DNA of 64,000 bases from Lepas anatifera (lineage: Eukaryota > Arthropoda > Thecostraca > Lepadidae), in NCBI GenBank assembly GCA_034440635.1, contig JAOTON010002089.1, positions 991,001 to 1,055,000 on the forward strand, read 5' to 3'. Positions within the stretch are counted from its first letter, which is position 1. Each line of letters opens with the position of its first letter. The notes under the pieces were generated by a model. That model worked only from the letters and a program-made list of their open reading frames with translations, ran no database searches and was not told the origin of the DNA. Positions 34,785 through 46,560 of the stretch are shown here, piece by piece. The position numbers and the translations under genes are program-made.

Positions 34785-35032
34785 CAGTGGCGGATCTAGC
34801 CGGTAGGTTCGGGAGGGGCAAACTAAAGTCGAAAAGCAAAAAAAAACGTCACGCAGTGAAAAATTGCGCTACAATATGCCTTTTCGGTAGGATTTTGGAA
34901 ACTGGAAGCGAAAAGCAAAAAAACGCCACGGGGTGAAAAATAAACGCCACGGGGGGCAAAAACATAGTTTTGCCCCGAGCTTTTCCGTTTGGGGGGCAAT
35001 TGACTTTTTTGCCCCCCCTGGATCCGCCACTG
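34785..35032. mobile_element. hAT-like MITE, 248 bp, with 8-bp target duplication
   Basis: Begins CAGTGGCGGATCTAGCCGG and ends CCCCCTGGATCCGCCACTG. CCTGGGCC is present at 34777-34784 and 35033-35040. Same family as 28396-28741. Confidence 0.9.
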
Positions 35033-35040
35033 CCTGGGCC

Positions 35041-36369
35041 CCTGAGCTGATCTGAGGTACTACGAGACCCCTGAGCTGTTCGTGTGGATAAGTGGCGATA
35101 CGTCTACGCGACCATTCTTTTGACGTGTGTATTTACTCAAATATGCTAGGTTGATACACAACACCAGCCTTTGAAGACCTTTGATACACAAGACCAGGAC
35201 ATTGATAATGCAGGCCAGTGTGAAAATTACCGCCAAAGTGTATTGTCAGCCGTCAAACTGGTGACTGAGACCTCACATTCAGTGTCAGCATTCGAGAAGT
35301 GCGATGGATACACGAGGGCAGGCTTATACGCGAATTGATTCCCATGTTGGTTACAAAGAACAACATGACTGTCCATAAAGAAGAAATGTGTTGAAAAGCC
35401 AGTGTCTTATCAGTTTCATTACTAACGTCTGTGCCTGCAATGTTGAACTGATCATGACTTGGTGTGGTGAAATAAAGGTATAGAAGAATGCCATTAAAAT
35501 GAGGTACGCGAAAAAATGTATTGTGGCTTCTTGTTATTTCAAAAGTCTTGATTACGAAGCTGTCAATCATTTTTGTATCTTCGGAAAAATTGTTGGAGGC
35601 CACTCAACTATTATTGAAATACGTTAACGATATTGGTAAAAAGCTGAAACCTGCTCTTTATCTCAATGTTTTCAAAAGCTGTTTGAAGTTTTCAAGTCTT
35701 TGTTTTGTATTAAAAATGTCTGATTTCTCAATACGCTCTACAAAACGGCTATCTCAATTCAAAACCCATTGTAAAAATAGACCACTCACTTTGACGCAAA
35801 TTGCTTCCAATGGAGGCAAAACCTAGCTCTGAATAGTCTGCAGGGTTGCGTTAGAATAAGGTTGTCTTTTGGGGCCGTACCTAGCTGCCTTAGACAACGT
35901 GTGCAGGTACCTACAAGGAGGCTGGAATTAACGTGAACGTGGTAATGCTATACCAACGTAACTGAAAAGCCTAATTCAGTTGGAAAATCATTAACTATTA
36001 ATCCCACGTACCTATTAAACACTTTGTTAGCAGTATGACATTAGCAGTTGGTGCGTCGCTACACCCCAATGTTTTGTTAACATCCCGTTATTTGCTTCAT
36101 TCTTTCGGCTATTTCTGTCCTCCGAAAGTTCACTTCGTATGCCCTTTCGCGGCACTCGCATTCATAAAGATCCAATGGCGAATCTGGGACATGTTTAACA
36201 TGCTATCACAAAATTCCTATCCACTAGTTTTCGACCTCTCTCATATGTTTTGGGTGCTCCCCAGGCTCCAAATTGCACGTAATCCTCTCTAACAGCAAGC
36301 CCGTGAACCACCCTACAGTACCACTAAGTATTCCCCACGGCGACCGCAGCGGCGAAAGGTTTCCAAACA
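35041..36369. other. Unassigned DNA
   Basis: No recognised repeat ends, exons or RNA genes. Confidence 0.35.
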
Positions 36370-36377
36370 TCTATGCA

Positions 36378-36598
36378 CAGGGGCGGACGCAGACCCGAGT
36401 TTTGGGGAGGGGGCAAACCCATGTCAGCCTCTCCTCCTGGGGGGGGGGTGGGAGCGAATATTTTTTTGCTCTGTAGACCTAGTGTAAACACCTTTTTAAA
36501 AGAATTTCCCGGCGTTTGGGGGGCCAAAAGATAGTTTGGCCCCCTCCAGCGCTTTGAGGGGGCCATGGCCGGAATGGCTCCCCCTGCATCCGCCAATG
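36378..36598. mobile_element. hAT-like MITE, 221 bp, with 8-bp target duplication
   Basis: Begins CAGGGGCGGACGCAG and ends CTGCATCCGCCAATG. TCTATGCA flanks both sides (36370-36377, 36599-36606). Confidence 0.9.
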
Positions 36599-36689
36599 TC
36601 TATGCATAAATGCTAAAAATTGTGCATGCTTCCGTGATCTGTTTTACAAAAAAAAACTTTCAACTCTGAGTTGGTTAAAGTCAAGCGCA

Positions 36690-36910
36690 GTAAAGTCGGC
36701 GCCTGTCGTATTGACAGAGTTCCGTCGGCCGTTTCGCGCCGACCCCACATCACCCGGCTCCGGCCACCCAGCTGCACTCTCGCCCGACAGACATCCACTT
36801 GCACCCCGGCTCCCCCGCGCGTGTGTACGTGTGTAGGAGTGGCCGAGGGCGGCCACGGGTGCGTGATGCACGGCGCCTATCGTGTGTCGGCGTTGTGGCG
36901 TCCGGTCGGA
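36690..36910. promoter_or_regulatory. GC/CpG-rich segment
   Basis: CG-dense island of about 220 bp in AT-rich surroundings; function unknown, possible promoter. Open frames through it have no recognised domain. Confidence 0.25.
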
Positions 36911-37425
36911 CGTTTCTTTATCCATGTAACTGCTTGATTGCCATGTTTGTATTTTTAACGAGTGTGCTTTTTGAATGTACATGTATGAATTCAATAGAAA
37001 AAACACGTTAAGGAGTGATCTATTCGATTCAATTTTTCACTCCGCCTTGTTGGCCAGGCAATGTACTCCCGGCCATGCTAGCTACCGCTGCGCACCTGCA
37101 CTCCCGTGTCCCAGCAAGCTCTGGAAATAAACAGTATATAGCGATGAGCGGCAAAAGCCAGTAACTGGGAAACTCTGTGAGCCAGGGCATCATCACGATT
37201 TTTCGAGTGGGGAAAGTGGTCGACGAGGCCAGAATCAGTGACGGAAAACCATTCCCACTAGGCTTGTCGGTTTTTAAAATGTTTTCAGAACTGTTTGTTC
37301 CCAGATCTGTTTGATTCATTTCTAAGCGTTGATTACGAATATTGGGTAAAAAATTTCAGAATGAAAAAAGTTTGCCCGCGCCTGGGCGTTGAAGGCAATG
37401 TGGCACCTTTAGCAGGTGATTTTAA

Positions 37426-38275
37426 CACGCGCATTGACGGGGGTCTGAGCCACCTTCGCCTTGACGGGGGGCGGGTACCCGCCCCCTAAGATCTCGAGAA
37501 CCGCGCTAGGTAGCAAAAAACAGTAAACGGCATTGGATAGCCCATCCACTTCTCCATCGAAAATATCCAAACCACTTTTTTGTCAGGTCACATTTAAGGT
37601 GACTAGAGGTCAAAACATGCCGTCATAGGGATAACATGTAAATTAAGTTTCTTGGCCATATCATCTGAACAAGTAAAGATAGAGCAAAACGATTTAAACT
37701 GTATGAATCCTCGCAGCAAGCCGAATCGAATGATATATAATATGAGCTTGCTAGGTCAAATCAAGAATTTGACCTGACCTGAGATCAGGTCGAGGTCAAA
37801 TTGGGTAAAATGCATATAATTAGAACCGCAATGACGAGGCAAAGCTAATGCAGTTATGCAAAAATGCAATTAATGCAAAAAATGCTCTATCTTTATTCAT
37901 TACTGAGTTATTCAGTTAAAACCATTTTCCAATGTATTTCCAATGGAGAGGTCATGGCTCGTACCTGATCTTAGGTCATCGATATCGAAAATACCGGAAC
38001 ACATTTTAGAGAACTCGGTGGGGCCATTGTGGGATATGAGTTTCAATCTGATAAGTTCAGCGTCTTCGGACTTATGCTATCTTAAACTTTTGAGGTCAGG
38101 TCACTTGACCTGTACTGGTGACCTGACCTGAAATGACCTAACCTTAAAAATTTTGACAGAAGCTGTAAAAATGATAAGGGAAAAGTTATGCTAAGTACGG
38201 CGGCGCTACGCGCCGTCGTTTTTATGCTATCTCTGAAAAACCCGAGGGGGGTACCCGCCCCCGTCAATGCGCGTG
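37426..38275 (+). mobile_element. Non-autonomous TTAA-flanked element, 850 bp (copy C)
   Basis: TTAA at 37422-37425 and 38276-38279; ends CACGCGCATTGACGGGGG and CCCCCGTCAATGCGCGTG. The GGGCGGGTACCCGCCC-type hairpin is clear near the left end, and a GGTACC-centred one lies near the right end. Half-site clusters at 37735-37800 and 38090-38145. The flanks join perfectly across the element when compared with the intact H copy at 56.1 kb, which has a single TTAA there, confirming the TTAA duplication. A second member (copy D) is at 58202-59042. Confidence 0.85.
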
Positions 38276-38514
38276 TTAACAGAGATAGCCAAGTTGTAAA
38301 GCATGTCGTAAAACCCGGTAACTCAAAGTATAATTTTCTTGGAACTATAAATTTCCGTAGAGAAAAACTAAGAACCTACCTGAAATTTACCCAAAATGTA
38401 CCCAAGGAGCCGGCTGCAGTTGTCAGCTGTTGACGTGATGACATGCTGACTTCACGGTGCGTAGTCAGCCTATTGAAGCCCTTTGAATATGGTAGTAGTT
38501 GTCAGATTATAGTA

Positions 38515-39778
38515 TGGTAGTAGACCAGCCGCTCGCAGCCGGAAAAAAGCAGCATCGCCGCAGACTAGGTGTATTAAACCTTCAACCTGTTACTGAGGAG
38601 AGAACACATACGTCACCAACAAGTCGCCACAAACCCCGGTCCTGCCTGCCCACTGCCGCACCCTATATAAACATCTGAAGATGGCGTTACTGGCCATATC
38701 TCGAACCTCGAGCAAACAATACATGGCGCCGATGCCACAATCCTCAAGTCGATAATAAACAGGTAGCAAAGTTCAAAGTAAACGAATGCACTATGAACAT
38801 TTCTGGAGTCGAAATATCAACACGTCAAACTACTCTGAGCATTAATACAGATGAAAAAATCTGTGTCATGACCGGCAATCGAAAAGCTCGAGTTATAAAT
38901 ACAATTCAAAAGCTAAACGTTTGTCAACGCAAGCTCAATTAAATTTACCGGCTGATGAGGCCTTCCAAGCTAACCACGCCGGATGGGGAACTCCGCAAGC
39001 GGACTGACGTCGCCGCCTCGCCACTCCCACCATGTCACCAGCGCCCGCCGAAACCCGCACGGGCGCGCCTCCTGGCACATAATAAAAGCACCCTTCAAAA
39101 ACCACTCATCTCGCCACCTTCGAAAGCTGGAGTGATAATTATGCCACCAAATTACCAGCACCTTCGTGAACGTTGAATATCACTGCGCCATAAATAGCTA
39201 CTGCCAATCACACCCTGCCCGAAGTTACTAAAGCCTGACCAGCAAAAAGGAGATCTCGTGTCACTAATTCCACAATCAAGTCGCGATATTATATCCTCAA
39301 AATCAGTACTTACATCTGCTCTGCTGGCAGGAAAACACACGCTTCCACGAGCGGCACTCTCTCCGTCGCTACCACAGATCGAAAGAAAGCGCCCCCTTGT
39401 GGGACCATCAGTCAACAACCACAGGTCACGTGACCTACATCTATATCCAAAATACGCTTATTATTCAAAAGAATACGAGTCTGAAGCACAATAGCTACGA
39501 AATATGTTTTCACAATTCAATATCCGAAACTCAAAACTAATTGTACAAAACACCACGACCTATTTCGCTCACAAACAACAGAGCTTCCATTTACCGCGCA
39601 TTTAGAGATGCAGCATTCGTACCAGACTGTTCGTTCGATCCCATCAGAGCTGCAGTTATAAATCCAGACGAGGTTAGGCGCAGGCAGACAGGACGATGAT
39701 CTGCGGGACTTAACCCGCGGCTGGAAGGGGGCCACTGGCGCTCCCCGGACCCACTTAAACAGGCGAGCGTACCTAACA
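38515..39778 (-). repeat. 3' LTR of the BEL/Pao provirus
   Basis: On the minus strand it begins TGTTAGGTACG and ends near CTACTACCA. From 38524 on it is collinear with 48615-49871; I count about nine substitutions and two short length differences over ~1,255 bp. A TATATAA box-like motif is within it. The last ~9 bp at the left end are less certain. Confidence 0.88.
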
Positions 39779-39790
39779 CTCCCCCTCGAG
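39779..39790 (-). promoter_or_regulatory. Polypurine tract of the BEL/Pao provirus
   Basis: Minus strand CGAGGGGGAG abuts the TG that opens the 3' LTR, the expected plus-strand priming site for retrotransposon DNA synthesis. Confidence 0.7.
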
Positions 39791-40047
39791 TGACTGACTA
39801 AGTCACTCGAACAAACGTCGACTACATAACACCTGCTCACCGTAAGCACACAGACAAGCCGTGTGTTAACAAACAGAATGAGCTATTTACCCCCCAAAAC
39901 AGACGGCACCATGCCCCCTGAAAAGAAACCCCAGATACAGGGGGAAGCTACCCATTTAATCCCACCAGGAAGAAAAATATCACACCATGCCACCGTACAA
40001 TGCATAATAATGCCCCCTCCTGTAACGGCACGACCGCCACTTACAGG

Positions 40048-43000
40048 CAGTGTCCCAAAACCTGGGGTGCTGGGTGCAGAAAGACACCCAGTCAATCAGA
40101 ATTTTCCACTCACTTTTATATTTTTTTGCTGAATTTTCCACTCACTTCCAACAATATTTACTACTACTATTGAATAACTATTGAACAATATTTTACTACT
40201 ATTGAATTTTACTCAACAATACTTACTACAAAGCCCAGTTCCATTGCCTCCTCTACCAACGTCCACTGGAAAAAGAGAGCAGCAGAATCGACTAGAAGAT
40301 CGCCAAATTAACGCGGCTCTTATGCGCTTCTTTCGCTTTTCTGAAAGAGAATCTGGCGATTTCTATTTTTCTGGTCAATTATACCTGGCATCCCCATCTC
40401 CACCGATTTCAGTGGAACAACAGAATCGAAATTCTGGCGCGGGCAAGACGCACAGTGCCCCCTCCCCTGCCCCACCGGAGAAAGTTCCAATGGGTGAACA
40501 CCGCCACTAAATTCCACCACTCGCAAAATTGGTGAGTGGAAAATTAGACACCCTAGCCTTGTGTTGCCAAAAAAGAGCTGACCGCTTTGAAAGATACATT
40601 TCTGGAAAGCAGTTTATCTGTGCATATGATTTCTAGGCTTACGTCCTTGAAAAGTTCTTTTTGTATTTCTGGTACCGAGAATAGTGAAAAACCATTTTTG
40701 GTCATCTTGCTGTTAAAAGCAATTATCTTGAAATTTGTATGGTAAGCAGCATATTTTTTTGACATTGTATCGTAGAAAATTAACCATTTATTGCGTAGAA
40801 AATAATTTTTATCCATATTAGCCCTTCATTGCTGCGTCCACGCCGTGTGACACCCAAATCCACTCACGACACCCTACGACACTCTAGGCATAAATACGCT
40901 GATATTTAAGTTGAACTAAAAGTGTCCGGTACTTTAATACATTGAAACTCTACATTTTCATTAAATAATTTTTTTGGGCAACAAGAATGCATCCAGTTAC
41001 CCTTCAAACATCGGCACTTTTTAGTATGGCTGGTCTACGGCGTGGACTTACCAAAACGCCGTCTTTACATCTAGTAAATAAAGCGGCATCTTTAGGCTTT
41101 TTGAAAGGCTGGTTTCGTATTCGTTATTGACAAAACATTGTTAGTCTTCCTCTTGGTGTGCTTTTAGTTGTATAATTTTCTAGTCTATAAGGATTTAGAA
41201 AATTAATTTAGAGCAAGTTTTGAAATGCAAATTATGTTGCTCATGCGACCGGCAACTGGATTGCGATATAAATTTAAATTAGTAGTTGCTTCGACGCTGT
41301 CGCAACCCGCCGCGCCTGGCTGATTGTAGACGAAAGGAAGAAACAGCAGAAAGGAGGCTGCAGCAGCTTCGATTAATATTGATAGAAAGCAGCATACTCA
41401 TATGAAGGTGAGTATATATGTGAAGAGAAGCAGGGGAATAAACAGGTAAAGAAAAGAAACTTTTAGCAAGAGTCTGGAAGAGTTTATTGCCGTGATAGAA
41501 AGTTTGTAGCTTCGTCTGGGTTAGTTAAGTGTAAACCAAGGCTCTACTAGGCCCTAGCATAGGTGTCTGCGAGGCAGCCCCCTCCAACAGCAAGTGCAGA
41601 CCACCGGATGTGACGTCACACATCGTAGCATATAACATGGGAAAATTAAATGATTAAATATCCAAATTTTTGCAAAAAGAGACCCAGAATCGAAAATGAA
41701 ATGTTTATGCATTGCATTTGGGATAGATTTTATTACCGTGTATTCTAATAACTTCGTAAGCGGGAAATACCATTAGCAGCAGTTTAACACACCGCTCAAT
41801 GGTGCAGGAATTCCTTCACGCCCATGTGACGTCACTCGGGCGTGGAGGAATCCCTCTTTAACGTACCTTTAACCCTATTTCCGGCAGGGGGGCTAATATT
41901 GCCCCCCCTAAGGTTTTTCAAGAATATCTCCGAAACGGCTTGCGATAGAACTTTTGAAACTTCCTGACTTTTCCTAAAACTAGTACAGGCAGGTTTTCTG
42001 AAATTGTCAATATTATATATTTACCAGGGGCGGAGCTATGGCTGGGTTTTTGGGGAGGTTCTATCCACAAACCAAGTATTATCGTATGCGATGGGTTCTT
42101 TGTAAAAGGAAGCCGTCTCTGCTGATCCTGATACCAGTTATATGGTTTTATTATATCATTTTTTATGTGAGACGATAGTGCATTCACAATTGTCAGTATT
42201 TGTATTCATCAGGGGCGGTTACAGCAGTTCAAAATGGGGGGAATGTTATCAAGAAGGACTAAACGTTAGTAAGTGAGAAGACTGCTTACAGCCGTGCCAG
42301 GGCGAATACAATTGGGTATATGAAAATTCAAAATAGTTATAAACAAATTCTAGATTACCAGAGGCGTGTCCAGTCACTACACATTTTCAAAATGCATATT
42401 CCCAGCCAGTATCACCGCCGCGACTCAATATCGTTGTATATTAAAAATGTGTTTCCAATCACCCCCACCCGCCCCCCCCCACGACGAGAGTCCTTGATCC
42501 GCCTATGTCACCCCCTTTCCCAGAGCTGCCATGGGAGGGTAAAAATTATCAGAAATAAATTTCAACTAGTCGAGGGACTAATATACTCATGCATACCACT
42601 CGCATATTGTTGGGATGTATTTTACCCCACTGTTTTACCTTACTGCATCCGCCCCTGATGAGTTTTTCACTTTTTTCATTTATTTATGTGTCAAAGATGC
42701 CAAGCAGTATATCACGGCTTCTAATCCGCGTAACAAAAACTTTTTAGGTTGTATATATTTCCCCTCATAGTCCTGGTCCTGGAACTGCCATTGAATTTCG
42801 AATTTTTGCGTAACTCGAGTATATGACAATTTTGGGTCAATTATTTGTAAATCTGAACTAGTTTTGTGAAAATCGTACAACAGAGACAAGGGTTATGGAA
42901 AATCTAAAAAATACACAAAAATTGTATATTTTGCACGACTTTCTCCTTAAAAATCAAAATTTTGAAATTTTCTTTTTTCAAAATAAAGTTTAGCGTCAGG

Positions 43001-43834
43001 GGAATCTATAGCACTTTGAATTTTCAAAATCGGCCGGTTAGATTACGAGATCTTAGGGGGGGCCGATATTGCCCCCCTGCCGGAAATAGGGGGTAGCCGG
43101 GAGCCTGACGGAAATAGGGTTAAGTAAAGGTATCTTGTATGCGAGGTGCAGTGATTGAGGCCAGGAGTGGCCTCCAAGATTCCGATAGCTATAGGTATAG
43201 GTATAGGAGGGGCGTTGTCCCGGACAGGAAAACTATACAGTGTATGCGTAGATAATTAATTTTGGAACTAGGTATTGCATGAAAAATCCCTTTTCATTTT
43301 TCACCACCTGCCGATCTCGGAGGCCCCTCTGCAGAGTTGTCTAAGGGGGCCCTGATATTTCGTCTCAGGGGCCCTTAAAAGCTGGTCGTGTGGAGAGGAG
43401 GGGCACAAGAGTTGGTCTAGGGAAGCCCCCAAGAGTTTTAGTGGCTCCCAGAGTTCTTTCCCCCAAAGGTTGGTCTCAGAGGCCCCCAAAAAGTTTTTTA
43501 TTTGTGGAAATTCACCAACTTCTTAAAAAATTGGAGACTGCATCAGGGGGTTTCAGCTGGTAAATATTTACCTGCTTAACCCAAATTTCTCACATGGGAA
43601 TGGTCATACAATGCTGTTTGGGGATGATTTAAAAATATTTACTTTGAGAAAATTAAAGGAAATATCCATCCTTCAGTTCAAACAAGGGGTCGTGAGAGTT
43701 TACCACCTGAGTACAAAATTTGAAATTTTTTACTCCGCCATACATTTTGAGAGGAATTTTCCACTCACTCGCCATACATTCCGAGCTGAATTCTCCACTC
43801 GACACCCTAGCGCAAAACCTGTTTTGGGTCACTG
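40048..43834. mobile_element. Large hAT-like element, 3.8 kb, with 8-bp target duplication, inside the provirus
   Basis: Starts CAGTGTCCCAAAACCTGG, ends CCTGTTTTGGGTCACTG; CTTACAGG lies directly outside both ends (40040-40047, 43835-43842). Removing it joins the polypurine side to the integrase side of the provirus. Short motifs such as TTTTCCACTCAC and GACACCCTAG recur near both ends. I find no hAT transposase frame, so it is non-autonomous. A TTAA element is nested at 41873-43119. Confidence 0.8.
41873..43119. mobile_element. TTAA-flanked element, 1,247 bp, nested in the hAT element
   Basis: TTAA at 41869-41872 and 43120-43123; left end CCCTATTTCCGGCAGGGGGG, right side with CCCCTGCCGGAAATAGGG at about 43073-43090 and a second GGAAATAGGG at the very end. 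Hairpin centres are ATAT-like (GGGGCTAATATTGCCCC and GGGGCCGATATTGCCCC). Contains hAT-like ends of its own at 42026, 42210 and 42657, suggesting further insertion inside it. Confidence 0.65.
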
Positions 43835-44003
43835 CTTACAGGGGGCAACTTACTTCCGTAACTGCGTTCCACAACGACCGTACCAGCCGCCCGCAGTTCA
43901 TAGGGTTAATCGGTACGACTTAACCACAATACTCACTAGAACACCTTAGGCTAGATCCGGCTCTTACAAGCTATGCTACACAAAAAACATAACAGGAAAA
44001 CAC

Positions 44004-45740
44004 TTACCACTTTAAATCCGACTCGGAGTGGACCAACACCATTTTATGAATGGGTCGAAGGTACGTAGTGCTACTGGTCCTTACCACACACTTTCTAATC
44101 AAACCGTCCCTGCTGAGGATCGGTTCCACCACCCGGGCCATTTGCCACCTCCCTCGGGGTAACACTGAATCTACTAACAGCACAATGTCACCCTTCTCCA
44201 AATTCCTAGATTCTCTTGTCCATTTCTGTCGCGACTGAAGCAAAGGCAGAAATTCCCTCTTGAAACGTACCCAGAACTGTTCTGCAAGATACTGCACGTG
44301 CCTCCATTTTCGTCTCGAAAATGAGTCTGACTCTGAAAACTGGCCCGGAACGGGAGCTGCGCCCTCTCGCAACAATAGCAGATGGTTAGGTGTCAGCGCT
44401 TCAATCTCTCCCATGTCTGTCGAGACAAAAGTCAACGGGCGGCTGTTCATGATGGCTTCTATCTCACAAAATAGAGTATAAAGTGATTCATCGTCTACGC
44501 AACCCTGGGTAGGCATTGATCTCCAAATTTTCCGAAAGGTCCTGATCTGCCTTTCGACACCACCTGAGAAGTGAGAGCCTGTTGGAGGGCTGAATCTCCA
44601 GTCTATCTCCTGTCCAAGCGCTGCTCGCTGCAAACTATCAGTGTCAATTCCATTCAAAGCCTCCCGCAATTCCCTCTCTGCTCCAACTAAATTAGTTCCT
44701 AAGTCACTATGAATCTGATGAATTGGTCCCCTCCGCGCTGATATTCTGCGGATCGCATTGATAAGCGAGTCAGTACGCAACGAGTTCAGTATCTCTATGT
44801 GGATGCCTCTAGTCACTGAACATACGCACATTAGACCATAACGCTTCCGCTCACTACGACCGGACTTTACCATGATTGGGCCGAAAACATCCAAAAAGAT
44901 GGAACCGAATGCGGCAGTTCCCGGAGACACACGCTCAGCAGGCAAATCTGCCATCAGCTGACGCTGAGGCCGAGCATTCACCTTTTTACAGGTCACGCAA
45001 GATCGGAGCATCTGTTTAACCTCGGAACCAGCACCCAGCACGAAAAACCGTTCACTCAGCTTCGATAGAGTGTGGTTCCTCCCTTCATGGCCGACCATAC
45101 AGTGAGAGTGCCTGATTATAAGTCTAGTCACGGGGTGTTTTCGAGGGAGAATGATGGGATGTTTCGTCGTCTCTGGTATCCCACTAGACTCGCCTATTCT
45201 ACCTCCAACAACTAAAAGGCCATTTCTCATGAAAGGCCTCAGTTTAGACAGCTGACTGCTGCACTTAACTTCCACCGGCCCGTCCAAGGAGCGATCGCTC
45301 GGGGAGGTCGGGCATGTCACTCTGGGCATACTTAAACAAAATATGCTCAGCTTCGCAAGTCTCTGAGAGAGTCAGACCCCTGTTTTTCCCACAATCGCGG
45401 CTCCGCAAACCCTTTCTTTTGCCAAGCACCACCTCCCGAAAAGTTCCGTCCCTGAGCACAGCAGCAAATCTACGGAACCAGGCGACAGCACGTTTGAGCC
45501 TAGAAAACGACGAGAAATGACCAACCAGCCGACCAACAGGGGACTCCGGGCTGGCCTTCACAGCGGTCAGCATGACAGCTGACGACCGCTTCACCTCACA
45601 GTCTGAAATTGCCGCCTGTACCCCAGGCTCCTCGGGCCAATCCGGACTCTCCCTGTGAAGGAAATCAGGCCCTTCCAGCCACATACCTAGCTTGTCAGGA
45701 GCCGCTCCACGCGATCCTATCCTCCCTATCGTCAGACAAA
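44004..45740 (-). pseudogene. BEL/Pao integrase and flanking Pol C-terminus
   Basis: Integrates element cDNA into the host genome. Upstream part: KLGMWLEGPDFL and WPEEPG, the conserved block that follows RNase H in BEL/Pao Pol. The main frame (45329 to 44004, 441 residues) has the zinc-binding region (HSHCMVGHEGRNH ... CVTC, Cys at about 111 and 114), then the DDE core: Asp147 in SIFLDVFG, Asp209 in IHSDLG, Glu259 in SGGVERQ. The C-terminal module (WRHVQYLAEQFW ... LEKGDIVLL ... GRWQMARV) is the DUF5641-type domain typical of BEL/Pao. The 44004-45329 part is uninterrupted and its catalytic triad is complete. A frame change near 45,300 joins it to the upstream segment. Confidence 0.92.
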
Positions 45741-46560
45741 TCCTGGAACTCCTTCTGATAGTACTTCTGGTACAACTCTGAACACGGGTCTGGTTCTGCA
45801 CGACCGGCCTCCTGACATCTGATGAAGTTAACTAACAACCGGGAATCACAGCTTGATACATCTCCGGGACAGCCTAGCACAAACCAACCCAGAGGTGTTT
45901 TGAACCCAACTGGCCCTGGTACTCCTGCAGGAGGAGATCTGACTTCCAGAGGTGCCAACAAATGTGGTACATTTCCCCCCACCATGATGTCAACATCTGA
46001 GGAGAGCTGGTCCAGCCTGACATCTGCCAAATGTTCCCACCTACTAGCTTGGGCTTGATTGCACCTATCCTCCTGCGTGATAGGAAGGTTATCCAATGTG
46101 AAGAGAGGTGGCAGCTTGTGGAATACACCCCCACCCAACGCAGCTATCTCCCACACCCTCTACTAGGGAGGTTTTTACCTTCTGACCCTCTGATGTCACA
46201 GTGTCTATAGATATAGAAGTGGTTTGCGGATTTAGATCCAGCTGACAGGCCATCCTCTTGGTAATGAAACAACCACTAGAACCCTGATCCAGGAACGCGT
46301 TTGTCACTAGTTCTGTGCCGAATTTTGTCCGCAAACGAACAGAGACCACAGGCATCATGGTACGACCAGACTCCCCCTCATGGAGACACCAGCACTGACA
46401 ACCTGACTACCTACAGCCGCACCTGAACTTCCCGATGAGGCTCGCACCTCAGTAGGATGGGCTTCAGAGGCAGAACGCCCAGGTTGGCGCTCAGTCGACT
46501 GAGCAGAGCCAGCACCTGCATGTTGATAGGGCGAGGGCGCCCCCTGTGCATTAACGAGCA
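45690..46560 (-). pseudogene. BEL/Pao protease region, truncated before reverse transcriptase
   Basis: Aspartic protease of the DUF1758 type: active site TNAFLDQGSSGCFI in the frame 46358-46089. The continuing frame (46156-45695) has LPITQEDRCNQ, VDIMVGGNVPHLL, LEVRSPP and TPLGWFVLG, the hallmark stretch between protease and reverse transcriptase in BEL elements. It runs as far as YYQKEFQDLSDDRED and then breaks; the next recognisable sequence is the post-RNase H block. The whole reverse transcriptase and RNase H are absent, by deletion with a junction near 45,700-45,740. A frameshift separates the two halves near 46,100. Confidence 0.88.

Noticed and set aside
40547..43810. Insertion flanked by GACACCCTAG direct repeats
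   Set aside because: The 10-bp motif recurs several times near both ends of the 3.8-kb hAT; the CTTACAGG octamer with inverted CAGTG ends explains the insertion better.
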